The position numbers and the translations under genes were made by a program. A DNA stretch of 64,000 bases from Triplophysa rosa (taxonomy: Eukaryota; Chordata; Actinopteri; Cypriniformes; Nemacheilidae), in contig NC_079900.1 in assembly GCF_024868665.1 (NCBI RefSeq), positions 23,757,690 to 23,821,689 on the forward strand, written 5' to 3'. Shown here piece after piece: positions 22,277 to 34,758 of this stretch (positions within the stretch are counted from its first letter, which is position 1; every line of letters starts with the position of its first letter). The notes below the pieces were generated by a model. The model did not search any database and was not told the DNA's origin. It worked only from the letters and a program-made list of their open reading frames with translations.

Positions 22277-22906
22277 GCCCGTGTTCACACTTAAATTCTT
22301 TTTTGAGAAGAAAAAGTTGACCAAGGCGCTTTAGTAAAAAAACCGCTGGCAGCGATTGGTTACAAACAGCAGCCGAACGCCAAGACTTCGTCGTCAGCAT
22401 GCACAAAGGCAGCACAGAGAAACAGATAGGCAGCGTAACGGAAGTCTATTTAAATTACAAACAGAGAGAGTCTTTGCAATAACCAATCACATATTTAAAA
22501 ACTATAATATTAATTTCTCGCTAGAAATGCAATCAGAAGTTGTTGAAAGTGAAAATTAAACTTACATTTATACAAAACTATGCTCCAATGGGCGTTTTGG
22601 CCGGCATTTTATTTTTTAGAGCTGGAGCCTTCTCGACCAATCACGTCCCTCGCATGTTGCTATGGAAACGACAGGTCTCTGTCATTAGTTAGCTGGGGAA
22701 AAGGAGATTGACGTGGGCGTTTTTTTCCCAGAAAAGTTGAACTTTTTTCAACCTCAAAAGACGCTGTGAGCTGCAGAAAAAGACGCCGGAGCTGGCGTTT
22801 AAAAAAGCGCTCAGGACGCTTGTGAAAACACGGTTTACTCCATAGGATTATAATGTAAAACAGACGCTAGCAGCTTCGAAAAAGAATTCAAGTGTAAACA
22901 CAGGCC
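22277..22906. mobile_element. MITE with GCCCGTGTTCACACTTAAATTC TIRs
   Basis: The left end GCCCGTGTTCACACTTAAAT and the reverse complement of the right end (GGCCTGTGTTTACACTTGAA) match well over about 28 bp. Flanks TAGTTTAA (22269-22276) and AAGTTTAA (22907-22914) agree at 7 of 8 bases, so the element makes an 8-bp duplication. No coding capacity. Confidence 0.78.
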
Positions 22907-22914
22907 AAGTTTAA

Positions 22915-24725
22915 TATTGATCATTTTTGTCCATATATTCATTTACAAAACGGATCTGCAACTTACTAATGCTTGCTTTCGGAAAATAAATACAAACAAG
23001 TTTAAACAGTTCTCAATGTCAATTTCGAGGACAGAATGGCAAATTTCATAGTTTTTTATAGCTAACTGAAGCACACTGTAGGGCCTTTGAAAGACACTGA
23101 AATGAATGAAAACGGTTCTTAATGTCAGCTTGCAGGAGAGCATGGCAGATCTTGTATAAAGTTTTGCCCCCCCAAAAAATGGGAAATACAATCAGAAATA
23201 ACCTGCCTGGTAGATCTGTGTTCTCTAAAGAGTTTATGCTGATGTTGCCAAATTAAGTTCTTGCAGTTTCATGAGCGTTAAATGTAAATAACAGCTGACC
23301 AATCCCAATATCTGGAGCGCAGGGTGGCTAACAGCCAAAATAATGCAAAACTCAACCCTAGCAATTTTCTGGAATATATTTCACCCCAGGCCCAGCACTA
23401 GGCTGGCTCAACTGGGGTGCGCAATCATATATTGGTTGGGCAGATAGGCTATATAATCATAGTTCATTGCATGCATACATTTTTGAATTTTTTTGTGATT
23501 AAATCGACAGGTATGTATTTCATAGATAATACAAATAAGTAGTATTTCATTTTTAATCATTTCAAGTGTCAGGCTGGACATTTTTCGAGGGGCTCAAGAA
23601 AAATCTGGGTGGGGATGCCCCCTGCCCCCCCAGACCCGGCCCTTGTTTAATCCATAAAAAAACAGAAGAGAGAAAATATTTTATTGAAGAACCATACAAG
23701 ATGATTTTATTACTATGTTACAGTAATGAGAAAAATGAAAATGCGCTTAACTGTCTTGAAAATATGTGTTATTTACACATCTATATATCGTGAATAATAC
23801 ACTAAATACAATTATTCGATAGAAAATGAAACCAGATTTTCTAGTATTATGTTATTTTATATTTAATTAATATTGTGAATTAGCTTAATTTATATTTTTG
23901 TTTTGTGTTGATTTTATTTTAAATGTTAGTAATTTCGTTATGTGCTTTTATTATTTATTTCGGTATACAAGTTTAATTTTCATTTCAGTTCTAGTTTTAG
24001 TTTAGTTTTTATTTATTTTCTAGTAAATCATTTTAGTACCCCAACTTAAATGCATTCCAGTTTATAACTTTTTCAAATATTTAGACCTTTATTTTATTCA
24101 TTTCAATGAACAGAAAAGCTTTTATTGATTTAGTTTAGGTATCACCGATTTTAAATAAACAATGATTGGCACAGTTATTGCACAATAATTTGCACAATAT
24201 TTACTAATAATGTAAATTTAAGTCTCTGTTGACTTGAAATATGCTTTTATCTTGCTGAAGGACCGTATCTTAGTTGTCTTTATTAATGAAATAATTATTC
24301 ATTCATTTATTTAATAACTCTTTAAGGCTCTGTGTTTGTGACAGTCTCCCAGGGGAGTGTGAGTTATTTATATCTTCCCTTCAGCGCAAAGGATTTTACT
24401 GTCAACATGCACCGCTTCCCCCGCAGAGTAAAAATAGTTTAACCCGAGCGGTTGAGAAAATCTCAAAGCGTGACGATGAGTGACGGAGAGATGAAAGAGC
24501 GTGGGGTCAGTAATGTGGTGAAAGGCCCATGCTATAATGATTGAGGTGCATTAGAAAAGATTACAGCCCACAGACACGTGTGTTTGCTTCAGCACATTGG
24601 TGAGGACTTCTGCTGTTTTCATACCAGGCTTGTTGATACAGTACATCTGAAGAAAAACTTCTATGATTTTTAATCATGATTCAATCGACCAGACCTCCTC
24701 ACAAGTCTTACTTTTTGAAATCAGA
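22915..24725. other. Unannotated, AT-rich intron
   Basis: AT-rich sequence. The end 'ccaggcccagcacta' near 23400 looks like a hAT terminus with no convincing partner. Between 23830 and 24100 the strand is T-rich. No gene-like exon was found. Confidence 0.45.
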
Positions 24726-24769
24726 GTAGGGGGTGTGCGATATTGGCAAAAAATGATTTCTAGATATGT

Positions 24770-25000
24770 TCTGGGATTTCCCGACTGGGATTTCATTCAC
24801 TCATTCTCATGTCAACCTTTGTGAGAATTACTTAAAATATATTTTAAAGAACGATGTTAACCAAACAACACTGAACCCCACTGACTTCCATTGTATGGAC
24901 ACAAACCATCAAGCCATTTCTCAAAATATCTTCTTTTGTGTTTCACAGAAGTCATATACAGGTTTTCAACAAAATAAGGGTACAGTAAATAAACGATGTT
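24770..25000. mobile_element. Fold-back MITE, strongly diverged
   Basis: Segments 'tttcattcactcattctcat', 'caaaatatcttcttttgtgt' and 'gaagtcatatacaggttttc' follow the order of the fold-back family. The terminal sequences are eroded. Confidence 0.5.
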
Positions 25001-25624
25001 AGAATAAATATTTGAATGACAGATTTAAATGGCAGATTTCACCGCTCCTTTGATTGGTCACTTTTAACATGCACTCACCACCTACAGTCTCCGACCTGTA
25101 TCTTCCCCGTTGTACAGAAACGTCATCATTTGGCATAACACAATACTTTTTTCCGTTTTTAAACTTGGGTTACAGTGTTATGTATGCCATTGTCTTTATG
25201 GACCTACATATTTGACATCTTAACAGGAAGTTAAATATGAAATAGTTCGGTAAGGTGTATTCATAATTGCTTTTGTATCGTTAATAATTTTCATGAAATT
25301 GTTATAAAATGAACATTAATAAATGGCTACAACCGTACAACTCAAAGCACAAGTTATTATAAATAACAATATGATGTACTCAGGGATGGGCAGTATTTAT
25401 GATACATGTATTTGAAATACGTATTATAAATTGTATTTGATAAGGTTGATGAAATTTTGTATCAAAATACTTTAGGGATTGTATTTTAGTAGTTTTAAAA
25501 TACTGTAAAATACTTTGTAAGAAGTCTACATGATGACATGAAAATGCGGCCTCTGATACTCTGTAGTTTGCCCAGACTTGAAAACAGAAAATACATAGCT
25601 AAGGCAAGGTAATACACATAAAGC

Positions 25625-26230
25625 CCCAGGTATACTTGACTTTCCGTGTCCGTCTCGCGCACAAATGCGTCCGCACAGCTTCTTGCGCATACTCATCACG
25701 GAATAAGACTTCCGAGTTCGACAGATGCGCAGTACAAATGAGTATAAAGGCTCTTCCAGACCATCAGAGGGCAGCGCTGAGTCACGTCATATACAAAGCC
25801 ACTGCTAATGAATGATAGAAGAAGTCATTTGCCATTGCAAACAATCCGAGCAAACAGCAAGACAACAAGAACAACAACCAAACCGTATAGAGAAGGATAT
25901 GCTTCTAAGCTTACTGTTCTTGGTTTCAGTGTGTTGGTTTTATATCATTCTTCTTCGACAACGGCATACTGCACACTTTCTGTGTGTGTACTGACCCCTA
26001 GTGGACTAATGCACTTTTCTCGCGCATGCGCTGCTGTACGCGTCACGTCTGCGCAGTGTCAAAAAATGGGCTGTGCGCGGACGACCGCGGACCCTTCTGA
26101 TGACGAAAATTGCGGCATGCGGACGGCGCACGCCTACGGTACCATACTTTGCCTTAAATGTGCTCTCGCGAGGGTGTGTTTCTGCTCTTGGAACTGTTCT
26201 GCGCGCTTGCATCACTCGTGCTAGTTTAGG
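25625..26230. repeat. GC-rich interspersed repeat, family unassigned
   Basis: The block begins 'agccccaggtatacttgact' and contains many CpG and CGCA steps ('gcgcatgcgctgctgtacgc'). A similar style of sequence, 'agctcagtttatactcgtgc', occurs at 3317-3480, suggesting a shared repeat family. The longest frame (138 codons from 25808) has no recognisable domain. Confidence 0.45.
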
Positions 26231-26434
26231 GACTGAATAACCGGCACAGACACAGAACGGAAGAGACAGCGCGATCTGCTAAAATGCTAACCGCGCAGTG
26301 CTTGACTAAAGTATTTGTGAACACTGAGGGCTGTTTTTAGTGGAGCTTAAAAAACGCATTACGTACTCGATAATATGATTTCGCACATCGTTAAAACAAG
26401 ATTTACGATATTATCGCACACTATATATCTCGCA

Positions 26435-26821
26435 TAGGCATGGGCCGAATACCGGTTTCAAGTTATACCGAGGTTTGAAATAGACAAGGTTTCACCACTA
26501 AAATTTTCTGTGATACCGTTTCTAAGGTATGAGCTGCGTTTACACAAAAAATGAATAATTAAGTCATGTAATGTAATGTTTGTTGTTTAGGCCTTATATA
26601 TACTGTAGGCTATGACAAAAATAAATGTTTTGAAAGAGTATTATAGTATTATATGTTCAATGAATGTTGGTTAAAAATAAAATGTATTTGTGTCCAGTTG
26701 AAAAGTTGTTGTTTGTATACGCAGACATTTGAAAATAACATGTTAGTGTTATAATTGCAATACCGCAAAACTTTTGCGAAAGGTTATCATAAAGTCAAAA
26801 TCTCATACCAGCCCATGCCTA
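26435..26821. mobile_element. Small hAT element, nested, perfect target duplication
   Basis: It starts TAGGCATGGGCCGAATACCG and ends CCAGCCCATGCCTA, with terminal repeat TAGGCATGGGC. The 8-bp duplication ATCTCGCA is perfect (26427-26434, 26822-26829). It interrupts the right end of the element at 24726-26838. 387 bp, no coding capacity. Confidence 0.93.
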
Positions 26822-26838
26822 ATCTCGCACACCCCTAC

Positions 26839-28424
26839 ATCATGTTTTAATGATCAGATTAAATGTCAAAAGATCTCTCTATAAATTAAATAACCCAGCA
26901 ACAGCACACGGTGACAGACTGGCATTTGGGTCAGGAAGCCAGTGGGACAGTATTAGCCCTGGGTCCCCACAAATTGCATCATTCCCATTTGTTTCCACAG
27001 TGTTCTCGGATTCCCGGCGAGACTGAGAGGTGAACTGGACCAGACACATTCCAGCTCAATATAGAGGAACAATACTAGCTGCTGGATCCTGATGGAAACT
27101 ATGTCTGGAAAACCCAGAGACAGGTGAGGATCTGTGGGTGGCAGTGGAATTACATGGGACTGATGTGACACTGGAAAAAGGGCGGACCCTCTTGGGTTAA
27201 ACTATGTGGAAAGCGTATAGAAAATACATGTCTATGTAGTATGTACATGTCTTTGTCTATGGGACAAGTGCTTTTTAACTACTCATGTTACTTACAAAAA
27301 AGGTGTTATTTAAGCTGTAAAATAATCTAAATCATTCATTTTACCAGTGTGACTACTTTTTTGGTTATGCATTGATATATAAACATAATATAACATCATT
27401 CCTGGTATGGTATTCTCGCATGCGTCATGTTAAAGTTGCTAGCTCTACATGGTCAAAAGTACAGAGTTGCATGAGGTCAAGCTAATGCACATGTATGAAG
27501 TGTAAGCTTTGAAGTTTTGCTTTGCAACTGTTTCAATGCAATGCCTTTCCCCATAGCTGTTCATTATATCTGCAATATTCAAAGGTATTTTTTTGTTTAT
27601 GTTGTGGTCCAACAAAGACGTCAACATTATTTTCTGTAGTCGATACGGCACCAGTCACATTTCTTTATTGCCGATCAGTTAATGAAATCTACAACCGATA
27701 TAGAGAGACTATGAAAGCGCTCACTGCTGATCAACAGATAGGATCCAACTGAAACCATTAAAGCAGAGGAAACATGCGGCTGTGGGCCTGTGAGGTCGTA
27801 ACGGTCATTCTAATTTCTCTAATGTGCCATTGTCAGCATGTGACTCTATGAGAAATTTGGATTAGCTATTTTTGTTCTGATTTGACCCATTATCTTTTTA
27901 TGACAGCCTTCATCTGGCCATAATGCTTACAGAACAAACCTTTCTGTCAATTTAAAAGCATGTCCGCAATGATAATAAACTGTCTCTTGTCATGAGGACA
28001 TTAAAATAATAATACGATCATTCATCACTGTCCACGCTACAAGGCTTCTAGATGACTTAAAAAGATTTAAAATGAGACAAAGCGAGCCTTACAATAAGCT
28101 AGAACAACTAAAAAACTAAAGTTTGGTTTTATAACAAATATACATTTTTATACATTAACAATTTTTGCATCACTTATTTATTTTTTCAATAGATATTGCA
28201 ATAACATTGCTATTTTGAATTCACTGGACACAACAAGCATGTAGACAACAATATCTGATATTGTGGCAGCCCTAGTTGTGGACAACGGTGCACATTCAAG
28301 TATTTACAGAAACAAAAACAGGTATATTAGATCAAATAAAAAATACTTTTTATTTGTAGTGTTAAATCAATTTTAGTTAATGAGCTATTTGGACACTTCG
28401 ACTTAGAGACTTTTATGTTGATCG
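26839..28424. other. Intron, single-copy in appearance
   Basis: 26890-27180 is less AT-rich and looks unique. It contains 'cccagagacaggtgaggatc', which could be mistaken for an exon-donor junction, but no frame supports an exon. A hAT-like end 'ggcagccctag' lies near 28265. Nothing else is named. Confidence 0.45.
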
Positions 28425-28460
28425 TTCACACACACACACGCACGCACGCACACACACAGG
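28425..28460. repeat. CA/CACG microsatellite
   Basis: Short run of CA units with CACG interruptions just before the first microsatellite-linked MITE. Confidence 0.85.
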
Positions 28461-28715
28461 CTTTGGTTGACTATCCCCGTGGGGACAGTCCATAGGCGTA
28501 ATGTTTTTATACTGTAGAAACTGTATATTCTATCCCTAACCCTATCCCTAAACCTAAAGATCATAGAACACTTTTTGCATTTTTAGATTTGTAAAAAATA
28601 TTGTTCTGTACAATTTATTAGCTTTTTTGCCCCTGGGGACCTCAATTTTGGTCCCCACGGTGACACGAGTCCCCATGTGTTGGTGTGTATTCAGGTTTAG
28701 GTCCCCACCGGGATA
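28460..28715. mobile_element. Microsatellite-linked MITE, copy 1
   Basis: The left part 'ccccgtggggacagtccata' and right part 'aggtccccaccgggatata' are inverted around CCGTGGGGAC. Inside is a telomere-like tract 'tccctaaccctatccctaaa' (28535-28554). CA repeats lie on both sides. Copies 2 (28797-29045) and 3 (52547-52790) share its sequence almost throughout. Confidence 0.75.
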
Positions 28716-28727
28716 TACAAACATGAA

Positions 28728-28738
28728 CACGCACACAC

Positions 28739-28784
<46 letters not shown>

Positions 28785-28785
28785 A
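28728..28785. repeat. (CA)n microsatellite
   Basis: Nearly pure CA run of about 55 bp with one or two CG steps, between two copies of the same MITE. Confidence 0.97.
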
Positions 28786-28796
28786 CACATGTCTGG

Positions 28797-29045
28797 TTTA
28801 CTATCTCCGTGGGGACAGTCCATAGGCGTAATGAGTTGTATACTGTACAAACTGTATATTTTATCCCCTAACCCAACCCCTAAACCTAAAGATCATAGAA
28901 AACTTTTTGCATTTTTAGATTAAAAAAAAATATTGTTCTGTACAAGTTATAAGCTTTTTGCCCATGGGGACCTCAATTTTGGTCCCCACAGTGACACGAG
29001 TCCCCATGAGTTGGTGTGCATTCAGGTTTAGGTCCCCACCGGGAT
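28797..29045. mobile_element. Microsatellite-linked MITE, copy 2
   Basis: Same organisation as copy 1, from 'tctccgtggggacagtccat' to 'taggtccccaccgggatac'. The telomere-like tract is 'cccctaacccaacccctaaa' near 28864. Confidence 0.75.
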
Positions 29046-29079
29046 ACACACACACACACACACGTGCACACACACGCGT

Positions 29080-29134
<55 letters not shown>

Positions 29135-29137
29135 CAG
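29045..29137. repeat. CA / CACG compound microsatellite
   Basis: A CA run, then about 11 CACG/GCAC units, then CA again. It directly abuts MITE copy 2. Confidence 0.97.
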
Positions 29138-29967
29138 GCATTAGGCGCTGTTACCATAATGACAACAGGGTAATTTGGTGGAGCCTCTGTTAGTCAATCA
29201 GCACTCATCAGCACTGTCATTTTGTGGTGTGACTGAACACAGGATGTGAATGCAGATGAATCTCCCTATGAAACCTCACAGATAGATTGTGACACTAATA
29301 GCTCACTGATCACATGACCCTCATCTCCATCCAAACTCTTGCCATTTCAGACTCAATGCTCAATTGAATTACATGCTTAATGGTAGATGTTGGCTAATAT
29401 GTTTCTACTCAACAGACACCACATTTACCATTAGGCTAATTATATCAAGAATTAACTAATCGAGTTTATTCACTGCTAATGCTTCTTAATGTTGCAACAT
29501 ATTTGCTTAAACCTGTTAACCAAAGCTTTAAACTTCAGTTTTTGTCTAAACGCTGAGAATGTGACAAAACATTAGCAGTGAATCGTGTCACGGATCGTGC
29601 TCTAGGGTTCCGAAAGCATGTGAGCCACGGATTAACTGTAAATTTATTCATAAGATAGTTTTAGCATGCACGCACTCTCTCTCTCGCTCTCTCTCCATTA
29701 TCTGGACGAGTACAATATTAAAGCGCATTCTAGCCTATATCTTAACTTTAACTGCTGCGTAAACAGCAATGTTGTGTTGAGTCAAAGCCCAAATGACGAG
29801 ATTCATGTGCAAACGTGCGCCACTTCAGCAATTTCGACGCGCCGCCCACTCTCAAGAGAATGAGAAAAAGTCGTTCGAGATACTTCATGATCGCCACTTC
29901 ATAACACCCGTCACATTTATAATCTGATCTCTCTTAAAATAGATATTATTCGTTCATATTTAGTAAT
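29138..29967. other. Unannotated intron stretch with short CT run
   Basis: A CT-rich run 'ctctctctctcgctctctct' lies at 29675-29694. The rest shows no recognised element. Confidence 0.5.
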
Positions 29968-30093
29968 TGAAAATTCTTCAAAATATCTCAGTTTGTGTTC
30001 TGCGGAGGACATAAAGCCATACAGGTTTGAAATGACAAGAGGGCGAGTAAACGATGACAGAATTTTCATTTTTGGGTGAACTATCATTTTAAA
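29968..30093. mobile_element. Fold-back MITE, right part
   Basis: It begins 'attcttcaaaatatctcag' and ends 'tttgggtgaactatcatttt', matching the right arm of the family. Confidence 0.7.
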
Positions 30094-30309
30094 TGTTTAT
30101 AATTTTAGCAAATTTACCGTCAACTACAAATGATGCGTTCATCGTCGTCATGTTTTATCGCGGACATTCCACCTTGGGCCTCAACAAATCTTTCCACTCA
30201 TAATTACCATTTTGTGGTGGTGTTCACATACACTCAACTCATAAATACAACTGGCACAAGCACAGTCATTGCTCACTGGTGACATAACACATGTTACAGG
30301 TTACATGTG

Positions 30310-30776
30310 GCCTCCCACAGCCTAATGCACTGCTCTTCTTAACGATGATAACCACAAAACTGAAAATATCTTTTAAATATCCAAGATAAGTGAACATTAA
30401 ACACTAACAATTCTTTAACTATTGAAAAACATAAAATAATCATATTTTTAAATGTACTCTCCTAATGCAGTCTGACGCAAAGCATGCTGGGAATTGGAAA
30501 TCCTTCTCCACCAATTGTGTTGAATTTACATCTTTAAATTAAGTAAATTGAACAAGGAGCAAATACATTTTTTTGAGTTTTAGTTAAAACTTCAAGGTAA
30601 TCAAAATGAATCATTATACTTTACTCAAAAGCAAAATTGTGTTTCAGGAACTTCAAATATTTAAGTGAATAGAACTTTTTCATCAAATTAAATTTACATG
30701 ACCTAATCTGTTTTATCTAATAATCCTAATAAAAATCCTAATCTGGATTATTTTGAGCATTTGGGTTTAAAGTGTA
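30310..30776 (-). mobile_element. Truncated copy of the palindrome-forming element (TTTACAGTGTA family)
   Basis: From 'cctcccacagcctaatgcac' to the end 'tttgggtttaaagtgta', it parallels the second arm of the palindrome at 45345-46739 in the same orientation. The other end is missing. It keeps the ZNF143-like motif (30476-30493). Confidence 0.65.
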
Positions 30777-32515
30777 GGGCTGGGAATCGATTCCAAAAAG
30801 AATCGATTCCTCGATTCCAAGGCGTTATGAATCGACTCCTCTTTAAGAGCCTTAATAACGCCCGTTTCATACCGCAGCGCGTGCCCATTGTCCTTTCTCA
30901 CCAGGCAGCATATGCACCGTGCACTGCGCTGCCTGGGTACCACAGTACAACAATGCAATTTCGTATTACGTCATTTTAAATACATCAATGAGCAAAATAG
31001 CCATCCTGCTTTGAAGGATACAATTCAAGTCACTAAAGGGTTTACTCACCATAGAGTGTGACTGACTTGTTTTGCGATTGCTTTTCCTCTCACACATATG
31101 CAATATAAGCATATAACATGATGTCTATTTTTTACCTTCTGTTTTTTTTCAGAAGGTTATGATGAAAGTGGGATTCAGACAATACACTGATGACGTAATG
31201 CGACCGTTTTCCACTCATTCATATGCAATATAAGCAAAACATTTAAGATACACTTGTATTATAAATCCTTTAAATGTGCTGTTGTGGTTTTGGCCAAAAA
31301 ACTCCTGGCAAAAGTGTTTTTGAAAGTCATGGCTGTTAAAAACACATAAGACACCACTTACATGATTTAAAGGTGGACGGACGGTCTTCTCTTACTCTCT
31401 ACCGATGAGCTCAGTGTGCACGTGAAGAGAGTTGCATGTATAAAGCACAGTCTCACACATATTTCAAAACTTGGACGTCTGTTTAAAACTGTTAAAGCTG
31501 GACAGAACTTTTTCAACACCTGTCTGCACTATAGCATATTGCATTTAATATTAAATTTAAAGACGAGAAAGAGCAGCAGCAATAAAACTTGTGTGAATCT
31601 ATTAGTCAGTAAAGAGAAATAGAGCCACTTAGTAGGCCTACCTGATCTCTCTTTATTTTGTAAACGGCTAGTAAATAAAAAATCCTGAGAAAGATTATTA
31701 ATGATATTAATGATACATTGGAATTGGAGGACAAGATCGACATATTTGGTTAAGGTTTCGTTATAGAAACAATTAACAATAATCAAATGTGAAAAGAGAA
31801 AGCTTAGAAAATTGTATTGCATTAAAAATGTGTTAATTTTTTTAAAGGGGTCATATGGAGCGAACACGTGTTTTTCTGTGTCTTTGGTGTGTTATAAGTT
31901 TCCCATGCATGTATTAGACATGTAAATTGCAAAAATGAAAGTGTGGGAACAAAAGATGAATTCTATCTAAAATCGAATGCTCACCCAGACCTGCCTGAAA
32001 CGCCTCGTGTAACCACATCCCCACAAATCCACGTCAGTTCATGGTATGATTTGACTAAGACCGCCCAAATGTACTGTATACACAAGTAAGGTGGTGTACC
32101 TGTCAGCACAATTGCTTTGGAACCTGATGTTCCAAATATGGTAAGAGGCATTACATTTCCCTCACATGCTTGCAGTATTCCACCAATCACTACGCACTGG
32201 TGAACTGGCCAATCATAGCACACCTCGCTTTTCAGAGCCATGAGCTTTGTAAAAAAACAGCGAGTTTCAGAGAGGCGGAGCAAAGAGGAGATACAAACAT
32301 GCACGGTATGTGGAAAATACAGCGTTTTTAAACCTTAAATCATGAATACACATTGCATTACAACTAAAACAAACGATAATATTAATTTTAGCCGTGTCAT
32401 ATGACCCTTTTAATAACAAATTCAAATCTGTAGTAAAACAGGGAATCGAGCGGGAATCGAAAACAGCAGCTAGGAATCGATTCTTGGAATTGATTCTTTC
32501 GATTCCAACACGCGG
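30777..32515. mobile_element. hAT-like relic with GGGAATCGATTCC repeats, interrupted
   Basis: The left end 'gggctgggaatcgattcc' and the right segment 'ggaatcgattcttggaattg' belong to a known type of fish hAT terminus. No target duplication was matched and the extreme right end is not seen. A separate MITE (31844-32410) sits inside. Confidence 0.45.
31844..32410. mobile_element. MITE with AAAGGGGTCATATG TIRs
   Basis: The left end AAAGGGGTCATATGGAGCGA and the reverse complement of the right end (AAAAGGGTCATATGACACGG) form terminal repeats. TTAA-like bases flank both ends. A familiar interspersed cyprinid type; no coding capacity. Confidence 0.75.
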
Positions 32516-33213
32516 CATGATTTCAGCCTCTGAGCTTGAGGTCCGAGGCTATTGGCCCCGCCCGGTTCGCTGTAAGCCCTAGCGCCAGTGTTGCCAGGGT
32601 CGCGGTTTTACCGCACAATTGGGCTATTTTGAAAATGCAGTTGCGGGAAAAATGATGGAGCCGCGGGTTGTGGGATTTTGGGCTACTTTCATAATGTACT
32701 GCGGCAGGCAAAATGTTAATTTATATTCTAAGTATAAATGTTAATTGATGAGATTCTTAATGTGTATTAATTGCCCGAATACCTGGCAACTCCAAGACCG
32801 GTACCCGTTCTCTAAAGTGTGGGGAACGAGCGTCTGACAGGCAGGCTACAGTACAGGGAGGGACGCGGGAGCTCAGCTTAACAAAAGAGGAAAATATAGC
32901 GGTGGTATGAGACGATGCATCCGAATTATGTTTTTACCCATGTTTCGTACTAAGGTGCATGTCACCTTGCACAATGAAAGAAATCACGCGTGAGTGTACA
33001 ACAGTTGATTCTTCCGGCTGCCAAATATCATGTCTGAGCAGCACTATACGCAGTCCAGAACAACAAAAACATTGACGTGCTTGTACACATTATACATATG
33101 CAATATATTTAACCATGCTTATTTCTTAAGCAAGTTTGTGCATGTCTTACGAAGAGAAAACACGTTTCTCGTCCATTTCCGTGCATGGACTCGAGCACAC
33201 ATGGGATCTTTTT
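32516..33213. other. Unannotated intron stretch
   Basis: Contains a patch of moderate GC (32516-32640 and 32800-32900). No exon, TIR or simple repeat is convincing. Confidence 0.45.
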
Positions 33214-33470
33214 TAAAGGGACACTCCCCCCAAAAACGAAAATTCTGTTATGGATTACTCACCCTCTAGTTGTTCCAAACCTGTATAAATGTCTTTGTTC
33301 AGTTGAACACAAAGATATTTGGTAGAATGTTAGCTACTGAAAATTCTTTGGCATCATTGACAACCGTAACAGAAAAATTATAATGTAGTCAAAGGTGACC
33401 CAGAATTGTTTGCTTTCCTAAATCCCCCAAAACATATTTTGAGTTCAACAGAACAAAAAATATATACAAT
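33214..33470. mobile_element. Fold-back MITE, diverged, right arm missing
   Basis: It starts TAAAGGGACACTCCCCCCAA and continues with 'gttgttccaaacctgtataa' and 'gtctttgttcagttgaacac'. Confidence 0.65.
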
Positions 33471-33719
33471 ACCTAGGAAACCATTCAGATAAGTAAATAT
33501 AGCAATAGAAACGTCTTTTGGCAGTTGTTAACTTTGATTTGACACCGGAAAATAATTGGGCTAGTTTTCATTCCTTTTGGGAGGGTTTTGAGGGGTCATT
33601 GGGCTGCTTTCAGGAAGCTAGTTAGCAAGATCCCTGTGACCAGCAGCAATGACAAGGTATGCTATAACGTTAGCATACCGTTTACATGATGACTAGCTAG
33701 AATTCTATATAATCTAGTT

Positions 33720-34245
33720 CAGTGATGGGACTATTTTGTATTTAAATACCTTTGAATTTTTTTTATTGTATTTTGTATTTAAATGTGTTTAATCTTAGTA
33801 TTTTCAAACTGAAATACTTTTTGCCAATCAACCTCCTTATTAGACTGCATGGATGGGCAGTGTTTCAAATACATCCATTTGAAATACAAAATACTATTAT
33901 TTTGTAATAGTATTTTGTATTTAAATGCATTTAATCTAGTATTTTTTTTGTATTTATTTGTGTATAGCCTAGTTAATTCAAGAAATCAGCAGTCTAAAGA
34001 GGTTGATTGGCAAAAAGTATTTTATATTTTGAAAATACAAAAATTCAAAGACTTATTTTAGAATGTTAAATTCTACTTCTGTAGTTATTTTGGTGAAAGT
34101 AACTCAAAAGTAATGCAGGAGTCATGTAACGTATTACAATTCTGAGACAGTAATATTGTAAGGTAAATGATTACTTTTAAATAACAGTAACAAATAATCT
34201 GTAATGTATTACAGTTTGGAAGTAACTTGCACAACACTGCCTGGA
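33720..34245. repeat. TATTTGAAATACAAAATAC-type repeats and hAT-like relics
   Basis: 'gtattttgtatttaaatgtg' units in both orientations are followed by a segment 'gtaatgtattacagtttgga' and an end 'aacttgcacaacactg' resembling that of the hAT at 4502-4980 (AACTTACCCAACACTG). The boundaries are not resolved. Confidence 0.5.
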
Positions 34246-34740
34246 ACACCGAGAGATCTGGATACTCTCTCATCTCTCACATAATTGGTCAACCTTTGGT
34301 CTCCAGCCCGGCGTCATTAAAATTAGGCCATTTTCAAATTGGGCTTGTTTGCTGCAGTCCGAACTTGAGTGCGATTGTTCCCGGCGCCTCCCGCAGCGTT
34401 GGTTTGGTTTAACACTCAACTTGATTCTGTCGAACCCTAGGGCGTTCGTCTTACGTCATCAAAAATGTGCACGGCGCATGACAGAAAACAGAACACGGAA
34501 CAATATACTGTTTTTATTAATTTGGTGCTTACAAACTGACTATTTTGAGGAAACAGTGAAGACACGCCGCTCTGATTCCACTCGCAACACAGAAATACGA
34601 TGCAGGCTCACTCTTACTCAAATCCAAGGTAAATCATCAACACTACACTGTAACAAATTTCTGTAGTTTTTACAGCATTATTACTGTAAAATGATCAAAT
34701 CCTTACTGTAGAACTTGTATAAAGCAGGTTGCTGTAGATC

Positions 34741-34758
34741 TGCAAAGCATTGTGGGAA
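34741..34758 (-). promoter_or_regulatory. ZNF143/STAF-like motif
   Basis: The reverse complement TTCCCACAATGCTTTGCA is close to the ZNF143 consensus. It lies in a repeat that begins 'tacactgtaacaaatttctg' near 34644. Confidence 0.4.

Larger units (their letters stand above)
24726..26838. mobile_element. hAT-like element with GTAGGGGTGTGCGATA ends (composite)
   Basis: The left end GTAGGGGGTGTGCGATAT and the reverse complement of the right end (GTAGGGGTGTGCGAGATA, once the nested element is removed) agree. No clear 8-bp target duplication was found, so the pairing is probable only. Inside lie a diverged fold-back MITE (24770-25000), a 'tatttgaaatacgtattata' repeat (25380-25520), a GC-rich block (25620-26230) and a nested hAT (26435-26821). 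Confidence 0.5.

Noticed and set aside
22076..23400. Pairing of 'tagggctggacaataattc' with 'ccaggcccagcacta' as one hAT
   Set aside because: The terminal repeats agree only over a few bases (TAGGGCTGG versus TAGTGCTGGG) and no target duplication exists. Kept as two unrelated hAT-like ends.
26953..27180. A coding exon ending at 'cagagacag|gtgagg'
   Set aside because: No frame through it is open with an acceptor on the other side, and no family resemblance was seen.
28431..29137. CACACG and CACG arrays as a CRISPR-like or satellite array
   Set aside because: Units are 2-4 bp without spacers; these are microsatellites in a vertebrate genome.
28627..29173. Thr-His and Cys-Val repeat proteins encoded over the CA tracts
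   Set aside because: These frames are simply CA/CACG repeats translated; they carry no start context or domain.
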